Counted from the first letter of the stretch, positions 52,852-60,882 are shown. The stretch is DNA of 64,000 nt from an uncultured Clostridia bacterium (GCA_947166705.1 CAMVFE010000003.1:24259-88258); one strand, 5' to 3'. The notes: generated by a model not told the origin, from the sequence alone. Made by a program: numbers and translations.

Positions 52852-54196
52852 GCTGCACCTCCGCGTACTTCATCACGAATTCGTCCGCCAATCCGTCTCC
52901 GCCTTCCTCCTTGCGGTTGACGGCCTTGACAATCTCCTCCATCCGATCCCTTCCGAAAAACTTCCGGGCGTCCGCGATGCTGCCGTAGAAGGCCAGCCGG
53001 CCCGTTCGCGCGCTGTCCTTCGCGAGCACGATCACGTCGTCGAACAGGTCGATGACCCGGTCCGGCGTATGCGTGATGACAATGACGATCTTTCCGGTAT
53101 CGGCAATTTTCCGGAGCTGCTCAAACAGCTCCCTGGCCATAACGCCGTCCAGGCCGGAATCCGGTTCGTCGAGGATAAACAGCGAGGGGTTGGAAATGAA
53201 TTCCATGGAAATGGAGAGGCGCTTCTTCTGGCCTCCGGAAAGCTTTTCCACCAGGTTGTTCTTCACCGGAAGCAGGCCGAAGATCTCCATAACCTCGTTC
53301 ACCCGTTCCCGGCGCTGCGCCGGGGTGACCTCTTTGGGCAGCCGGAGCTTCGCCGCGTCCAGCAGCGTGTACAGCACGGTATCCTTGCCACGCATCATTT
53401 CGCTCTGGGGCACGAAGCCCACCTCATACTGCATTTTTTTGTACTGTGTGTACATGTTGTTCCCGTTCAGCATGACCTCGGCCTTAGCCTTTTCATAGCC
53501 GTTAATGGCATTCAGGTAGGTGGTCTTTCCCGCGCCGGAGCCGCCTAACAGCAGGACCATATGTCCCTGGGGAATCGCCATGTGAATATCCCGCAAAAGC
53601 ACCTTCTTTTGGAAGAATTCCGTTACGTTCCGCTCATTCAGGTTCACGGTCAGGCCCTCATCCATAACGGTAGCGCTTCCGTGGCTGGCCAGCCGGGCCA
53701 TCTCCGCCCGGATATCCTCCACCTTCCAGGACGGCTGGTATTTTTTGCTGAAGCCCCAGAGGACCGCCGCGATAAAATTGGTCGGCAGCACCCAAAGCCA
53801 CATCCAGCGCTTGCTGACGCCGTAGACCTCGACCAGCCCGGCGTACACCCGGATCGAATAGACGAACTGCGCCACGATAAGGGCCAGGCCCACGCTCAGC
53901 ATCATGATATCCAGCACGGTAAAGTATTCGCTGCCTGCGCCCTGATTGGTAAATTGGCCGATCACTTTGATCACAATAGAAGCTGCCGTGACAATCGACC
54001 AGCCTCTCCCCTCTGATTCTCGACCCGCGCAGCGGCTCAGCTGGTATTCCCTCGCGCCGGGAATCAGCGCCCACCAGCCCCTGACGCCTGATTTTTCGAA
54101 CATCATCCATAAGCCGGCCATGTACAGAAGCGTCGTCACGATCGAAAAAAGATCGTTTGTCCCCAGGAAAACGGATATCAGTATATCCAGAATCAT
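52844..54196 (-). CDS. Membrane (DUF5684-like)-ABC ATPase fusion protein
   Basis: About 450 residues. The first 160 form four helices with GVRGWWALIPGAREYQLSRCAG, the hallmark of DUF5684-like membrane regions. The rest is an ABCG-type ATPase: Walker A LLGGSGAGKTT, Q-loop VGFVPQSEMM, signature KLSGGQKKRLSIS, Walker B LFILDEPDSGLD, switch VITHTPDRV. A membrane domain before the ATPase matches the ABCG order, but here a separate ABC-2 permease is also encoded. The start at 54196 (MILDILIS) has GAGGTG upstream; 54235 (MKRQELYG) is an alternative because it overlaps a short upstream frame by ATGA. Confidence 0.85.
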   Translation of the reverse strand: MILDILISVFLGTNDLFSIVTTLLYMAGLWMMFEKSGVRGWWALIPGAREYQLSRCAGRESEGRGWSIVTAASIVIKVIGQFTNQGAGSEYFTVLDIMMLSVGLALIVAQFVYSIRVYAGLVEVYGVSKRWMWLWVLPTNFIAAVLWGFSKKYQPSWKVEDIRAEMARLASHGSATVMDEGLTVNLNERNVTEFFQKKVLLRDIHMAIPQGHMVLLLGGSGAGKTTYLNAINGYEKAKAEVMLNGNNMYTQYKKMQYEVGFVPQSEMMRGKDTVLYTLLDAAKLRLPKEVTPAQRRERVNEVMEIFGLLPVKNNLVEKLSGGQKKRLSISMEFISNPSLFILDEPDSGLDGVMARELFEQLRKIADTGKIVIVITHTPDRVIDLFDDVIVLAKDSARTGRLAFYGSIADARKFFGRDRMEEIVKAVNRKEEGGDGLADEFVMKYAEVQHV

Positions 54197-54231
54197 GGTC
54201 CCCACCTCTTCCCCATATAGTTCCTGCCGCT

Positions 54232-54270
54232 TCATGCGGTGATTTGAAATCGCTGCTTCAGATAATCCAT
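54232..54270 (-). other. Possible 12-codon upstream reading frame
   Basis: The frame MDYLKQRFQITA ends in a TGA that overlaps the ATG at 54235. GGAGGG lies 11 bases before it. It may couple translation to the ABC gene, or be chance within the leader of about 220 bases. Confidence 0.3.
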
Positions 54271-54419
54271 GTGAATGAAAGCCCTCCCCGGTCAGGCTCC
54301 CTGTATCGTGCAGGCCGCGCGCGGAAGGAAGCGGGCCGCACAGGATCCCCCGGCAGAGGAATGAGGGCCGCCGGCCGTAAAGCCGGAGGCCGCAGAGAGC
54401 CGGAAACGTTCCCGAATGA

Positions 54420-54448
54420 ATCATACACAGAACAGGAAGATTAAACAA
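54420..54448 (-). promoter_or_regulatory. Promoter of the ABC exporter operon
   Basis: Minus strand TTGTTT, 17 bases, TATGAT. It implies a leader of about 220 bases before ATG 54196; the leader is GC-rich, and no known riboswitch is recognised. Confidence 0.45.
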
Positions 54449-54564
54449 GTAAAGGGCGGCACTTTTCTTGATTGCGGAACCGGAAGCAGCCTTCCTGCTT
54501 CATCCTTTTCATGTTTAGCCCGGCGCCGGAAGCGGATGTCTCCGAGCCTGCTGCCTGTTCGGTT

Positions 54565-55164
54565 TCAGAAGCGCTGAACCGTCCTTTCCGGTGCGTGCGC
54601 ATAGTGGATGACCTTCGCGTTCCGGCTCAGAATCAGCTTCCAGTCCTCCGCCAGTTGAGCGTTGTCCGCATAAGCCTCAATATATTCCCGGGGCTCAAGG
54701 TCTCCCACAAAGCAGCTGCCATCGTCAAGGATCAGAGAAACGCTGTCCGCGCTGTGGCTTACAGTCCGGATGATTTCGCCTTCGATTCCGAGCCTTTTCA
54801 GACACCGCCTGCTTTCATTCGCGGTCAAAATAATCGCTTTTGCTGTTTCAACGGGAATATACTCCCGTTTCTCCCTGGCAAAAATATAGTCCGGATCGTG
54901 GACGGCCTCCGCCTGCGACTCCATAAGCAGCAGCTGGACACCCTGCGCCTGAAGCCAGCCAATCAGGCCGCAGTGATCCGGATGGTAGTGTGTCGCCATC
55001 ACGCAGCTGATTTGGTTCAGGCGGATCCCGTTTTCCTTTATTGCGCGATAAAATCCCTGTATTGTACCGGCGTAATCAGTATCGACAAGAAGGTTCCCCG
55101 CGGTCCCCTTCACCAGAAACGTGCAGGTGTTTCCGTATTTCAGTGTCACAATATCCGTTTTCAT
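54565..55164 (-). CDS. MBL-fold metallo-hydrolase
   Basis: A 199-residue beta-lactamase-fold hydrolase. Metal ligands: ATHYHPDHCG (HxHxDH) at about 58-64, the His in TVSHSADSVSL and the Asp in FVGDLEP. A final His is in KVIHYAHAPE. Length fits small glyoxalase-II-like members. Substrate unknown. GGAGGAGG precedes the ATG. The gap of 288 bases to the next gene upstream holds no credible gene. Confidence 0.9.
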   Translation of the reverse strand: MKTDIVTLKYGNTCTFLVKGTAGNLLVDTDYAGTIQGFYRAIKENGIRLNQISCVMATHYHPDHCGLIGWLQAQGVQLLLMESQAEAVHDPDYIFAREKREYIPVETAKAIILTANESRRCLKRLGIEGEIIRTVSHSADSVSLILDDGSCFVGDLEPREYIEAYADNAQLAEDWKLILSRNAKVIHYAHAPERTVQRF

Positions 55165-55388
55165 CGGGCGCCTCCTCCGTGAATTGCATCTCCCTGGCCG
55201 CAGTACCGTTCCACTTCTTTTCAGTTCAAAAACTGAAGCGTATGAAAAGCCGGTACAGAAAAAAACATTGCTTCCGCGGATGCCAAAGTCCAGCTGCGGA
55301 GCGGATTTGTTGCTGTTTCTCCGGATTCTTCGCCGCTGAAAAGCGCGTACTTCGGCACCGTACTGCCGGACGGCGGTGCCTTTGGGGG

Positions 55389-55416
55389 TTGCTCAAAACG
55401 CTTTTTCCGATATAAT
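55389..55416 (+). promoter_or_regulatory. Promoter of the L,D-transpeptidase-like gene
   Basis: TTGCTC, 16 bases, TATAAT at 55411-55416. Leader about 30 bases. Confidence 0.55.
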
Positions 55417-55452
55417 ATCATTGATCGTCATACGTGAGCGGAGGTTGGAATA

Positions 55453-56184
55453 ATGAAAAAACTGGTTTGTGCCGTAATGATCCTGTGCATGATTCTTTCT
55501 GCGGCCGCCTGCGCGGAGCAGAGCCCGGCGCTGCAGACGCCCCGGGAAATCATCGGCCTGGAGGCGGAAGTGTCTCCGGAATGGGCGGCAGCCCTGGCGG
55601 AAAAGCAGGGAACGCAACAGCTTTTCGTCGTGGCAGTCTATGAAAACACCACCGCCTGGATCTCTCTGCACAGAAAGGATGATAACGGCGCGTGGAAGAT
55701 GATCATGTCCACCCCTGGCTTCATCGGCAAAAACGGTCTGGGCAAAACCAGGGAAGGAGACGGCATGTCTCCCGTGGGCGTGTTCTCCTTCAACAGGGCT
55801 TTCGGCATTGCCGAAGATCCCGGCTGCGCCATCCCCTACGTGCAGGTGGATGAGAACGCCTACTGGTCCGGCGACGGTCGTGAAGGGATGCGCTACAACG
55901 AGCTGGTGAGCCTGCTGGATTATCCTGATCTCAATCTTTCGGACAGCGAGCACATCATGGACTATACCTATCAGTATCAATACTGTCTGAATATCAGCTA
56001 CAACGCTGAGGGCGTGCCGGGCCTGGGCTCCGCCATTTTCCTGCATTGTCTGGGCGACCGCAAGCCTTATACCGGCGGCTGTGTGGCCATCCCCATGGAG
56101 CAGATGTATTTTGTGATGCAGCATGTATCCCCTGACTGCGCGGTGGTCATCGATACGCTGGAAAACCTGGGCGGCAGCTTCTGA
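55453..56184 (+). CDS. Secreted YkuD-like L,D-transpeptidase
   Basis: The 243-residue protein has a signal peptide (MKKLVCAVMILCMILSAAACAEQ; a lipobox reading is possible at AAAC). The core has STPGFIGKNGLGKTREGDGM, SPVGVFSFNRAFG and the catalytic segment IFLHCLGDRKPYTGGCVAIP, a variant of HxnSHGC in which the Cys is kept and the residues before it read TGG. Such enzymes cross-link peptidoglycan or attach proteins to it. A divergent YkuD protein is the best call. GGAGGT lies eight bases before the ATG. Confidence 0.88.
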   Translation: MKKLVCAVMILCMILSAAACAEQSPALQTPREIIGLEAEVSPEWAAALAEKQGTQQLFVVAVYENTTAWISLHRKDDNGAWKMIMSTPGFIGKNGLGKTREGDGMSPVGVFSFNRAFGIAEDPGCAIPYVQVDENAYWSGDGREGMRYNELVSLLDYPDLNLSDSEHIMDYTYQYQYCLNISYNAEGVPGLGSAIFLHCLGDRKPYTGGCVAIPMEQMYFVMQHVSPDCAVVIDTLENLGGSF

Positions 56185-56356
56185 CCAGATGCTTCCGGAC
56201 CGCGGCTGCCCGTGAAAAACGGGAAACCCGGCTCAGCTTATGAAAGATGATTTGTTCCGGCCGCCATTCCCGAAAGCAATTCAAAGAAAGAAAAAGCGCT
56301 CCGATAGCCCCTGTTCCCGCCGGCGGTACCGCCGCGGAAAGTTTCGGCCGCACCCT

Positions 56357-57394
56357 TCAGATGTTCTGATTGCCTGTAGGCCAGACATGTTTCCCTTTTG
56401 CGGTCGCCGGCTTGTTCTGGGCCATGACGCCCGCCAGCGCGTGCGGCACGTAGGGCGCTTCCAGATACGCGGTCTCATCCTCTGTCAGCTCCAGGTCTGT
56501 CGCCTTTGCCGCGCCGTCCACATGGTGGAATTTGGTTGCGCCCACTACCGGAGAGGCAACCTTGGTCAGCAGCCAGGCCAGGGAAATTTCAGTCATGGTC
56601 ACGCCGCGCTTTTCCGCCAGCTCCGCTACCCGGTCGATGATGGCGCCGTCCTGCTGAGCAGTGGCGTCATACTTGAATTTGGCGAAGGCGTCCTTCTCCA
56701 GCCTCTGGGATGTCTCGCCGGGCCTGCGGGAAAGCCTGCCCGCTGCCAGGGCGCTGTAGGGGGTCAGCGCGATTCCTTCCTCCTGGCAGTAGGGCACCAT
56801 TTCCCGCTCCTCCTCCCGGAAGATCAGGTTGTAGTGTCCCTGCACGGAGATGAACCGCGCCCAGCCTTCCCGGTCTGCGATGGCGTTGGCCTTGGCCAGC
56901 TGCCAGGCAAAGCAGTTGGAGATGCCGATATACCGGGCCTTGCCGGCCCGAACCACCCGGTTCAGTCCGTCAAGGATGTCCTCGATGGGCGTGTGCCAGT
57001 CCCACATGTGGTAGATGTACAGGTCCACGTAGTCCATGCCGAGGTTCTGCAGGCTTTTGTTGATCATGCGCTCGATGTGCTGCTGGCCGGTGACGCCGTT
57101 CTCGATCTCGTCCTGTGTGCGGGGCAGAAACTTGGTGGCCACCACCACCTCGTCCCGTTTCGCGAAATCCCGCAGCGCGCGTCCTACATACTGCTCGCTG
57201 GTGCCGCTTTGGTACGCGATGGCCGTGTCGTAGAAATTGACGCCCATCTCCAGTCCGTGCCGCATGATCTCGCGGGAGCGTTCCTCGTCCAGCGTCCAGG
57301 CGTGCTGGCCCTGGCCGGCGTCGCCAAAGCCCATGCAGCCCATGCAGATGCGGGAAACGATCAGATCGGAATTACCAAGCTTTGTGTACTTCAT
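56357..57394 (-). CDS. Aldo/keto reductase
   Basis: A 345-residue NADPH-dependent reductase of the AKR fold. Catalytic tetrad: Asp and Tyr in NFYDTAIAYQSG, Lys in VVVATKF, His in LYIYHMWDWHTP. Cofactor segments are PYSALAAGRLSRRPGE and SPVVGATKFHH. The substrate is probably a small aldehyde or sugar-derived ketone. It starts five bases after the TetR stop codon, with AAAGGAG inside the end of the regulator gene, so TetR probably controls it. Confidence 0.94.
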   Translation of the reverse strand: MKYTKLGNSDLIVSRICMGCMGFGDAGQGQHAWTLDEERSREIMRHGLEMGVNFYDTAIAYQSGTSEQYVGRALRDFAKRDEVVVATKFLPRTQDEIENGVTGQQHIERMINKSLQNLGMDYVDLYIYHMWDWHTPIEDILDGLNRVVRAGKARYIGISNCFAWQLAKANAIADREGWARFISVQGHYNLIFREEEREMVPYCQEEGIALTPYSALAAGRLSRRPGETSQRLEKDAFAKFKYDATAQQDGAIIDRVAELAEKRGVTMTEISLAWLLTKVASPVVGATKFHHVDGAAKATDLELTEDETAYLEAPYVPHALAGVMAQNKPATAKGKHVWPTGNQNI

Positions 57395-57398
57395 GATA

Positions 57399-58031
57399 TC
57401 AGGGCTCCTTTCCGTTCAGCAGCTTTTTCAGACAGGTACAGGTCAGGTCATAGGCGGACTGATACACGTAAGGGATGCCAGCCTGACGCATCGCGGTCTT
57501 CTGCTTCTCCGTCACGCTGGTATAGGGATAGATTCCATATATGAAAGGGAAAAAGGCATACAGGAATTGGCGCCTTGCTGCCTCATCCATCTCAGGCGCA
57601 TACTTTTCCACCATACGGTCTACGGCATTCAGGGAGGCCCCGTAGGCCGTCTTGAACTCCGCCAGCCGCTCCGGACGGGAATTGGCTTCCATATCATAGA
57701 GATTCATGGAGAGCAGCCGGAGGAGCCTCGGCCTGTCCGTGAGCGTACGGGCGATGGTTTGGGCCAGCTCGTCCCGGCTCATGGAAGGCCGATCTGCCAT
57801 GATCACCTCCATCGCCGCTGCCCAAAGCTCATACTCCTTCTGCAGCAGGGCCAAAAAGATCTCTTCCTTGGTCTCAAAGTAGTTATAGATCGAGGTGCGC
57901 GTAAAGCTGGTGGCCGCGCCGATTTCCTTGATCGTGATCTCCCTGAAGCTCATGGTTTCATTCAGCTTCGCACAGGCCGCAATGATTTCCTCTTTGCGAG
58001 CTGCCGTTAACTCCGGTGAACCTCTGGACAC
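57399..58031 (-). CDS. TetR family regulator
   Basis: The 210-residue protein has an N-terminal helix-turn-helix (FREITIKEIGAATSFTRTSIYNYFETKEEIFLALL) and a helical ligand domain. The start is GTG at 58029-58031, with GGAGGGG six bases upstream. It is the first gene of an operon with the aldo/keto reductase. Two inverted copies of a 13-base operator flank its own promoter, so autoregulation is likely. The ligand is unknown; a reactive aldehyde or xenobiotic would fit the partner gene. Confidence 0.93.
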   Translation of the reverse strand: MSRGSPELTAARKEEIIAACAKLNETMSFREITIKEIGAATSFTRTSIYNYFETKEEIFLALLQKEYELWAAAMEVIMADRPSMSRDELAQTIARTLTDRPRLLRLLSMNLYDMEANSRPERLAEFKTAYGASLNAVDRMVEKYAPEMDEAARRQFLYAFFPFIYGIYPYTSVTEKQKTAMRQAGIPYVYQSAYDLTCTCLKKLLNGKEP

Positions 58032-58056
58032 TGGTCACCCCTCCCGAAAGTTAAAC

Positions 58057-58106
58057 TGACACCGCGTCATCGATAAAATCATACTACACCACTGACGCGG
58101 TGTCAA
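58057..58106 (-). promoter_or_regulatory. TetR promoter with paired operators
   Basis: Minus strand TTGACA (58101-58106), 17 bases, TATGAT (58078-58083). TGACACCGCGTCA at 58057-58069 and its exact reverse complement TGACGCGGTGTCA at 58093-58105 lie 36 bases apart centre to centre. One covers the -35, the other the transcription start. Confidence 0.8.
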
Positions 58107-58236
58107 TATGGTTGTCTTTCTTCCTTGCCTGCCATCATGTTGATGATTCAGCTTCGCACAAGCCGGAATTCCTTCCGGAAATGCTGAATAAACTGTGCTT
58201 TGGTTGAATAATAAAAGGCCTGCAATCCGATTCGTA

Positions 58237-59133
58237 TCAGCCGGAAAAGGCGATTGATAATGCAAAGCTTGCTTTGAGATGCTCTAAGAACCGTTCCGCA
58301 ATCGGAGAGGGAGTCTGATATTTCTTCCAGATCAGGTACAGCCTGTTTTCAAGTCTCGGAGAAAGCGGACGGAAAACCAGCCCGGAATCCTGCGACGTGT
58401 CGATCAGATGCTCAAAGGTCAGAAGATATCCCAGCCCCTCTCTGGCAAACATGGAGCCATTGTATGACAGCCGGAAGGAGCCTTCCAGGCGCAGTTCCTG
58501 CATCCGATCCCCGCACCACCTGGGAATATCGCTGCGCCAGCTCTGCTCAGAACAAAACAGGGGCAGCCCGGCCAGGTCATCCACCGTGACGGCCTTTTTC
58601 CGTGACAGCGGGTCGCCAGATGGGAAGACAAGCCCCCACACATCGGCCTGTGGAAAAACCAGGTAATCATATTTTCCCGCATCCGGCATTTCCGCCAGCA
58701 CGGCAAAATCCAGAAGACCTTTATCCAGCTTTTCCGTGACCTGTTCCGTATCTCCGCTGGTGATATGGTAATGAAGGGATGGGTACTGTTTCCTGAATTC
58801 CCGGATGGCCCGTGCCAGCAGCCTGATCTGATACGACTCCGCCAGTCCCAGGAAAATGTCTCCGCCGGTGATATCGTCAAGCGTGATGAATTCCTGCGTG
58901 ATCCTGTCCGCCATACTCACCAGATCTTCCGCACGCTTACGCAGCAGGACGCCTTCCTCCGTAAGCCGTATCGAAAAGCTGTGCCGTGTGAACAGCTTCT
59001 TTCCCAGCTCATCCTCCAGCGCCTTCAGCGTCTTGGACAGCGTGGGCTGGGTCACATGCAGCTGTTCCGCCGCCCGGGTCATGTTCTCTTCTCTGGCGAC
59101 TGCAAGAAAATACCGCAGCGTTCTGATCTCCAT
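58237..59133 (-). CDS. LysR family transcriptional regulator
   Basis: A 298-residue regulator. The N-terminal winged helix reads MEIRTLRYFLAVAREENMTR and AAEQLHVTQPTLSKTLKALE, the rest is a periplasmic-binding-like effector domain (GDIFLGLAESYQIRLLARAI, LDFAVLAEMPDAGKYDYLVF). The start at 59133 follows GGAGG by five bases; the longer frame from 59157 is not favoured. Target genes are unclear: downstream it faces the TetR unit across 130 bases, and divergently only a pseudogene remains before the riboswitch. Confidence 0.92.
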   Translation of the reverse strand: MEIRTLRYFLAVAREENMTRAAEQLHVTQPTLSKTLKALEDELGKKLFTRHSFSIRLTEEGVLLRKRAEDLVSMADRITQEFITLDDITGGDIFLGLAESYQIRLLARAIREFRKQYPSLHYHITSGDTEQVTEKLDKGLLDFAVLAEMPDAGKYDYLVFPQADVWGLVFPSGDPLSRKKAVTVDDLAGLPLFCSEQSWRSDIPRWCGDRMQELRLEGSFRLSYNGSMFAREGLGYLLTFEHLIDTSQDSGLVFRPLSPRLENRLYLIWKKYQTPSPIAERFLEHLKASFALSIAFSG

Positions 59134-59159
59134 CCTGCCCTCCGTGAAATGCCGCATAA

Positions 59160-59204
59160 GAATATCATGATATTCATTATAACCATTAGTGTGAATTGCT
59201 GCAA
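59160..59204 (-). promoter_or_regulatory. LysR promoter with 16-bp palindrome
   Basis: Minus strand TTGCAG, 17 bases, TATAAT (59176-59181). GAATATCATGATATTC at 59160-59175 is a perfect palindrome directly after the -10, a place that would suit repression of the regulator by itself. Confidence 0.65.
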
Positions 59205-59253
59205 GATGCTATAGTCATATTGACCTGGGAGGCAAACCAAAGCGGAGGAAACC

Positions 59254-59496
59254 ATGCAGCCGGAAACTGCAAAGCAGTGTATGAACGACATTGGCACAAG
59301 TCAGGAGAGCGCGGAATAGGTTGCTTCGCTTTTGGCCAATAACAGGATGGGCGAAGCAAGGCTAAGGCTCAGAATCCTTCGCTGTAAACTGATGGATGAG
59401 CTGCATGAATGGGTAAAAGATTCGGCCTTCGGATATGGGCGGGAGTCCAATGCGGTATTCATTTCAGTCCATTTCACATATCACGTGAAAATGTGA
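59254..59496 (+). pseudogene. Small conserved-type gene with an internal stop
   Basis: A good ribosome site (GCGGAGGAAACC) leads to ATG 59254. The frame reads MQPETAKQCMNDIGTSQESA, E, then TAG at 59317, and continues open for 58 codons (VASLLANNRMGEARLRLRIL, RCKLMDELHEWVKDSAFGYG) to TGA 59494. The RLRILRCKLMDELHE pattern is like a small helical protein common in clostridia whose usual C-terminus is changed here. The internal TAG makes it a probable pseudogene unless the codon is read through. Confidence 0.55.
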
Positions 59497-59525
59497 GATC
59501 CGGACAGGATGCCTGCAAGGATTAA

Positions 59526-59554
59526 TTGACGATCTGCGCCTTCAACAATATAAT
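59526..59554 (+). promoter_or_regulatory. Promoter of the riboswitch-btu operon
   Basis: TTGACG at 59526-59531, 17 bases, TATAAT at 59549-59554, the best hexamers in the window. Transcription would start near 59561, just before the aptamer. Confidence 0.8.
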
Positions 59555-59574
59555 AATGGAGACAAATGAATAGC

Positions 59575-59757
59575 CGGTGTATCTGCGCAGCGATGCGCGA
59601 CGCATTCTTCCGGAATGCGCCATAGGAATACGGATGAAAGTTCCGGGCTATCCCAGTAACCGTGAAGCGGACGAAAGCACGTTATGAAGCCACTGTTCTT
59701 CGGGACGGGAAGGTGTGCAAGTAGGATGAGGCAAAGCCGGGAGACTTGTTTACACCG
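59575..59757 (+). promoter_or_regulatory. Cobalamin (B12) riboswitch aptamer
   Basis: Closing stem P1: CGGTGTA (59575) pairs with TACACCG (59751). Inside, the conserved core is present in order: GGAATACGGATGAAAG, TCCCAGTAACCGTGA, GCCACTGT at 59689, GGGAAGGTGTGC, AGTAGGATGA and the B12-box AAGCCGGGAGACTTG near 59734. These match the adenosyl/methyl-cobalamin riboswitch class. It lies between a strong promoter and a corrinoid-type binding-protein gene, so it should switch the importer off when cobalamin is plentiful. Bases 59758-59913 are the expression platform. Confidence 0.93.
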
Positions 59758-59829
59758 TGAATTAATCATTCCCCTGGGGGTGGGATATGCTATAAGGCTT
59801 GCAAGGGTAAAAACCTGCAGGTTTTGTTG

Positions 59830-59859
59830 GCGTGCCTCGGGGAGGGACGCTTTCCTTTT
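59830..59859 (+). terminator. Possible riboswitch terminator in the expression platform
   Basis: GCGTGCC, a GC-rich loop, GGGACGC and then TTTCCTTTT. A perfect palindrome AAAACCTGCAGGTTTT at 59810-59825 just before it may be the competing fold. Which structure acts as switch is not decided by eye. Confidence 0.35.
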
Positions 59860-59913
59860 GGGGGTGTTCTTCCCGCTGATTCATTTGATCATTATTATGA
59901 GGAGGGACAGATA

Positions 59914-60825
59914 ATGTCCAAAAAACTGGTTTCCCTGTTTCTTGTTCTCCTGATAGCCTTCAGTGCAGCCGCATCGTTGGCCGAGGGCTCTGAAATCGTT
60001 GTGACGGATATGCTCGGTCGTGAAGTCACACTGTCTGAGCCTGCTGCGCGCATCGTTGTGATGCAGCCTTCCGATTGCGAAATCCTGTATGCGCTCGGCT
60101 GCGGGGACGCGATTGTAGGACGCGGTCAGTATGTTGACTACCCGGCCTCCGTTCTTGAAGTACCGGTTGTGCAGTCCGGTGCGGAAACGAATGTTGAAGA
60201 GATCCTGGCGCTTCAGCCCCAGGTTGTGCTGATGAACAGCATGAGCCAGAGCGAAGAGCAGGTCAAGCAGCTGGAAGAGAACGGTGTGAAAGTAGTTATC
60301 AGCACGACATCCAATATCGAAAGTGTTTACACCGCGATTCGGCTGATCGGAAAACTGATGGGTAAAGACGCGGAAGCGGAAGCTGTTATCACTGATATGC
60401 AGACAACCTTTGATGAGATCAAAGCGAAGACTTCCGGTGAAACCAAAAAAGTCTATTTTGAGATTTCTCCGCCCCCCTATCTGTACACAGCCGGAAGCAG
60501 CAGCTACATGAATGAACTGGCGGAGATCTGTGGCATCACGAATATTTTCGGTGACCAGGAAGATGCCTGGCTGATGATCAGTGAAGAGCAGGTCATTGAA
60601 CGCAATCCGGATTATATCGTGCTCATTACCAACATGGGCAGCGCCGGTGTTGAAGAAATTCTGTCCCGTGAAGGCTGGGGCGATATCAACGCTATTAAGA
60701 ACCAGAAGGTTTTCAATGACGATGATAGCTGTATGGCACGGCCCAGCCCGCGTCTGAAGGATGCGGCCATTGAACTGTACAACTTTGTCTATGAAATCGA
60801 GGCAGAGGAAGAGCCCGCTGCCTGA
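59914..60825 (+). CDS. btuF: Corrinoid-type ABC substrate-binding protein
   Basis: A 303-residue binding protein with a cleavable signal peptide (MSKKLVSLFLVLLIAFSAAASLAEG). The class III periplasmic binding fold shows as VVTDMLGREVTLSEPAARIV, MQPSDCEILYALGCGDAIVG, ILALQPQVVLMNS, SIRLIG-like YTAIRLIGKLMGKDAEAEAV, ELAEICGITNIFGDQEDAW and ERNPDYIVLIT. Iron-siderophore and B12 binders share this fold; the upstream cobalamin riboswitch makes corrinoid the likely ligand. Start at 59914 follows GGAGGGAC by five bases. Confidence 0.92.
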   Translation: MSKKLVSLFLVLLIAFSAAASLAEGSEIVVTDMLGREVTLSEPAARIVVMQPSDCEILYALGCGDAIVGRGQYVDYPASVLEVPVVQSGAETNVEEILALQPQVVLMNSMSQSEEQVKQLEENGVKVVISTTSNIESVYTAIRLIGKLMGKDAEAEAVITDMQTTFDEIKAKTSGETKKVYFEISPPPYLYTAGSSSYMNELAEICGITNIFGDQEDAWLMISEEQVIERNPDYIVLITNMGSAGVEEILSREGWGDINAIKNQKVFNDDDSCMARPSPRLKDAAIELYNFVYEIEAEEEPAA

Positions 60826-60836
60826 TCTCACATTTC

Positions 60837-60869
60837 CCGGGGAGCTGATTTTTTCGGCTCCCCGGTTTT
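60837..60869 (+). terminator. Intercistronic hairpin between btuF and btuC
   Basis: CCGGGGAGC and GCTCCCCGG form a 9-bp perfect stem with an 11-base loop, followed by TTTT. It may end part of the transcripts or protect the btuF mRNA, giving more binding protein than permease. Confidence 0.6.
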
Positions 60870-60882
60870 GCCAGAGGTATAT

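Noticed and set aside
55221..55421. 66-codon minus-strand frame
   Set aside because: It overlaps the promoter of the L,D-transpeptidase-like gene and resembles no protein family.
58035..58265. 76-codon minus-strand frame
   Set aside because: It runs through the TetR operators and promoter and has no ribosome site.
59810..59825. AAAACCTGCAGGTTTT palindrome as a terminator
   Set aside because: The stem would be A-T rich with almost no loop and no T-tract after it; kept only as a possible part of the riboswitch platform.
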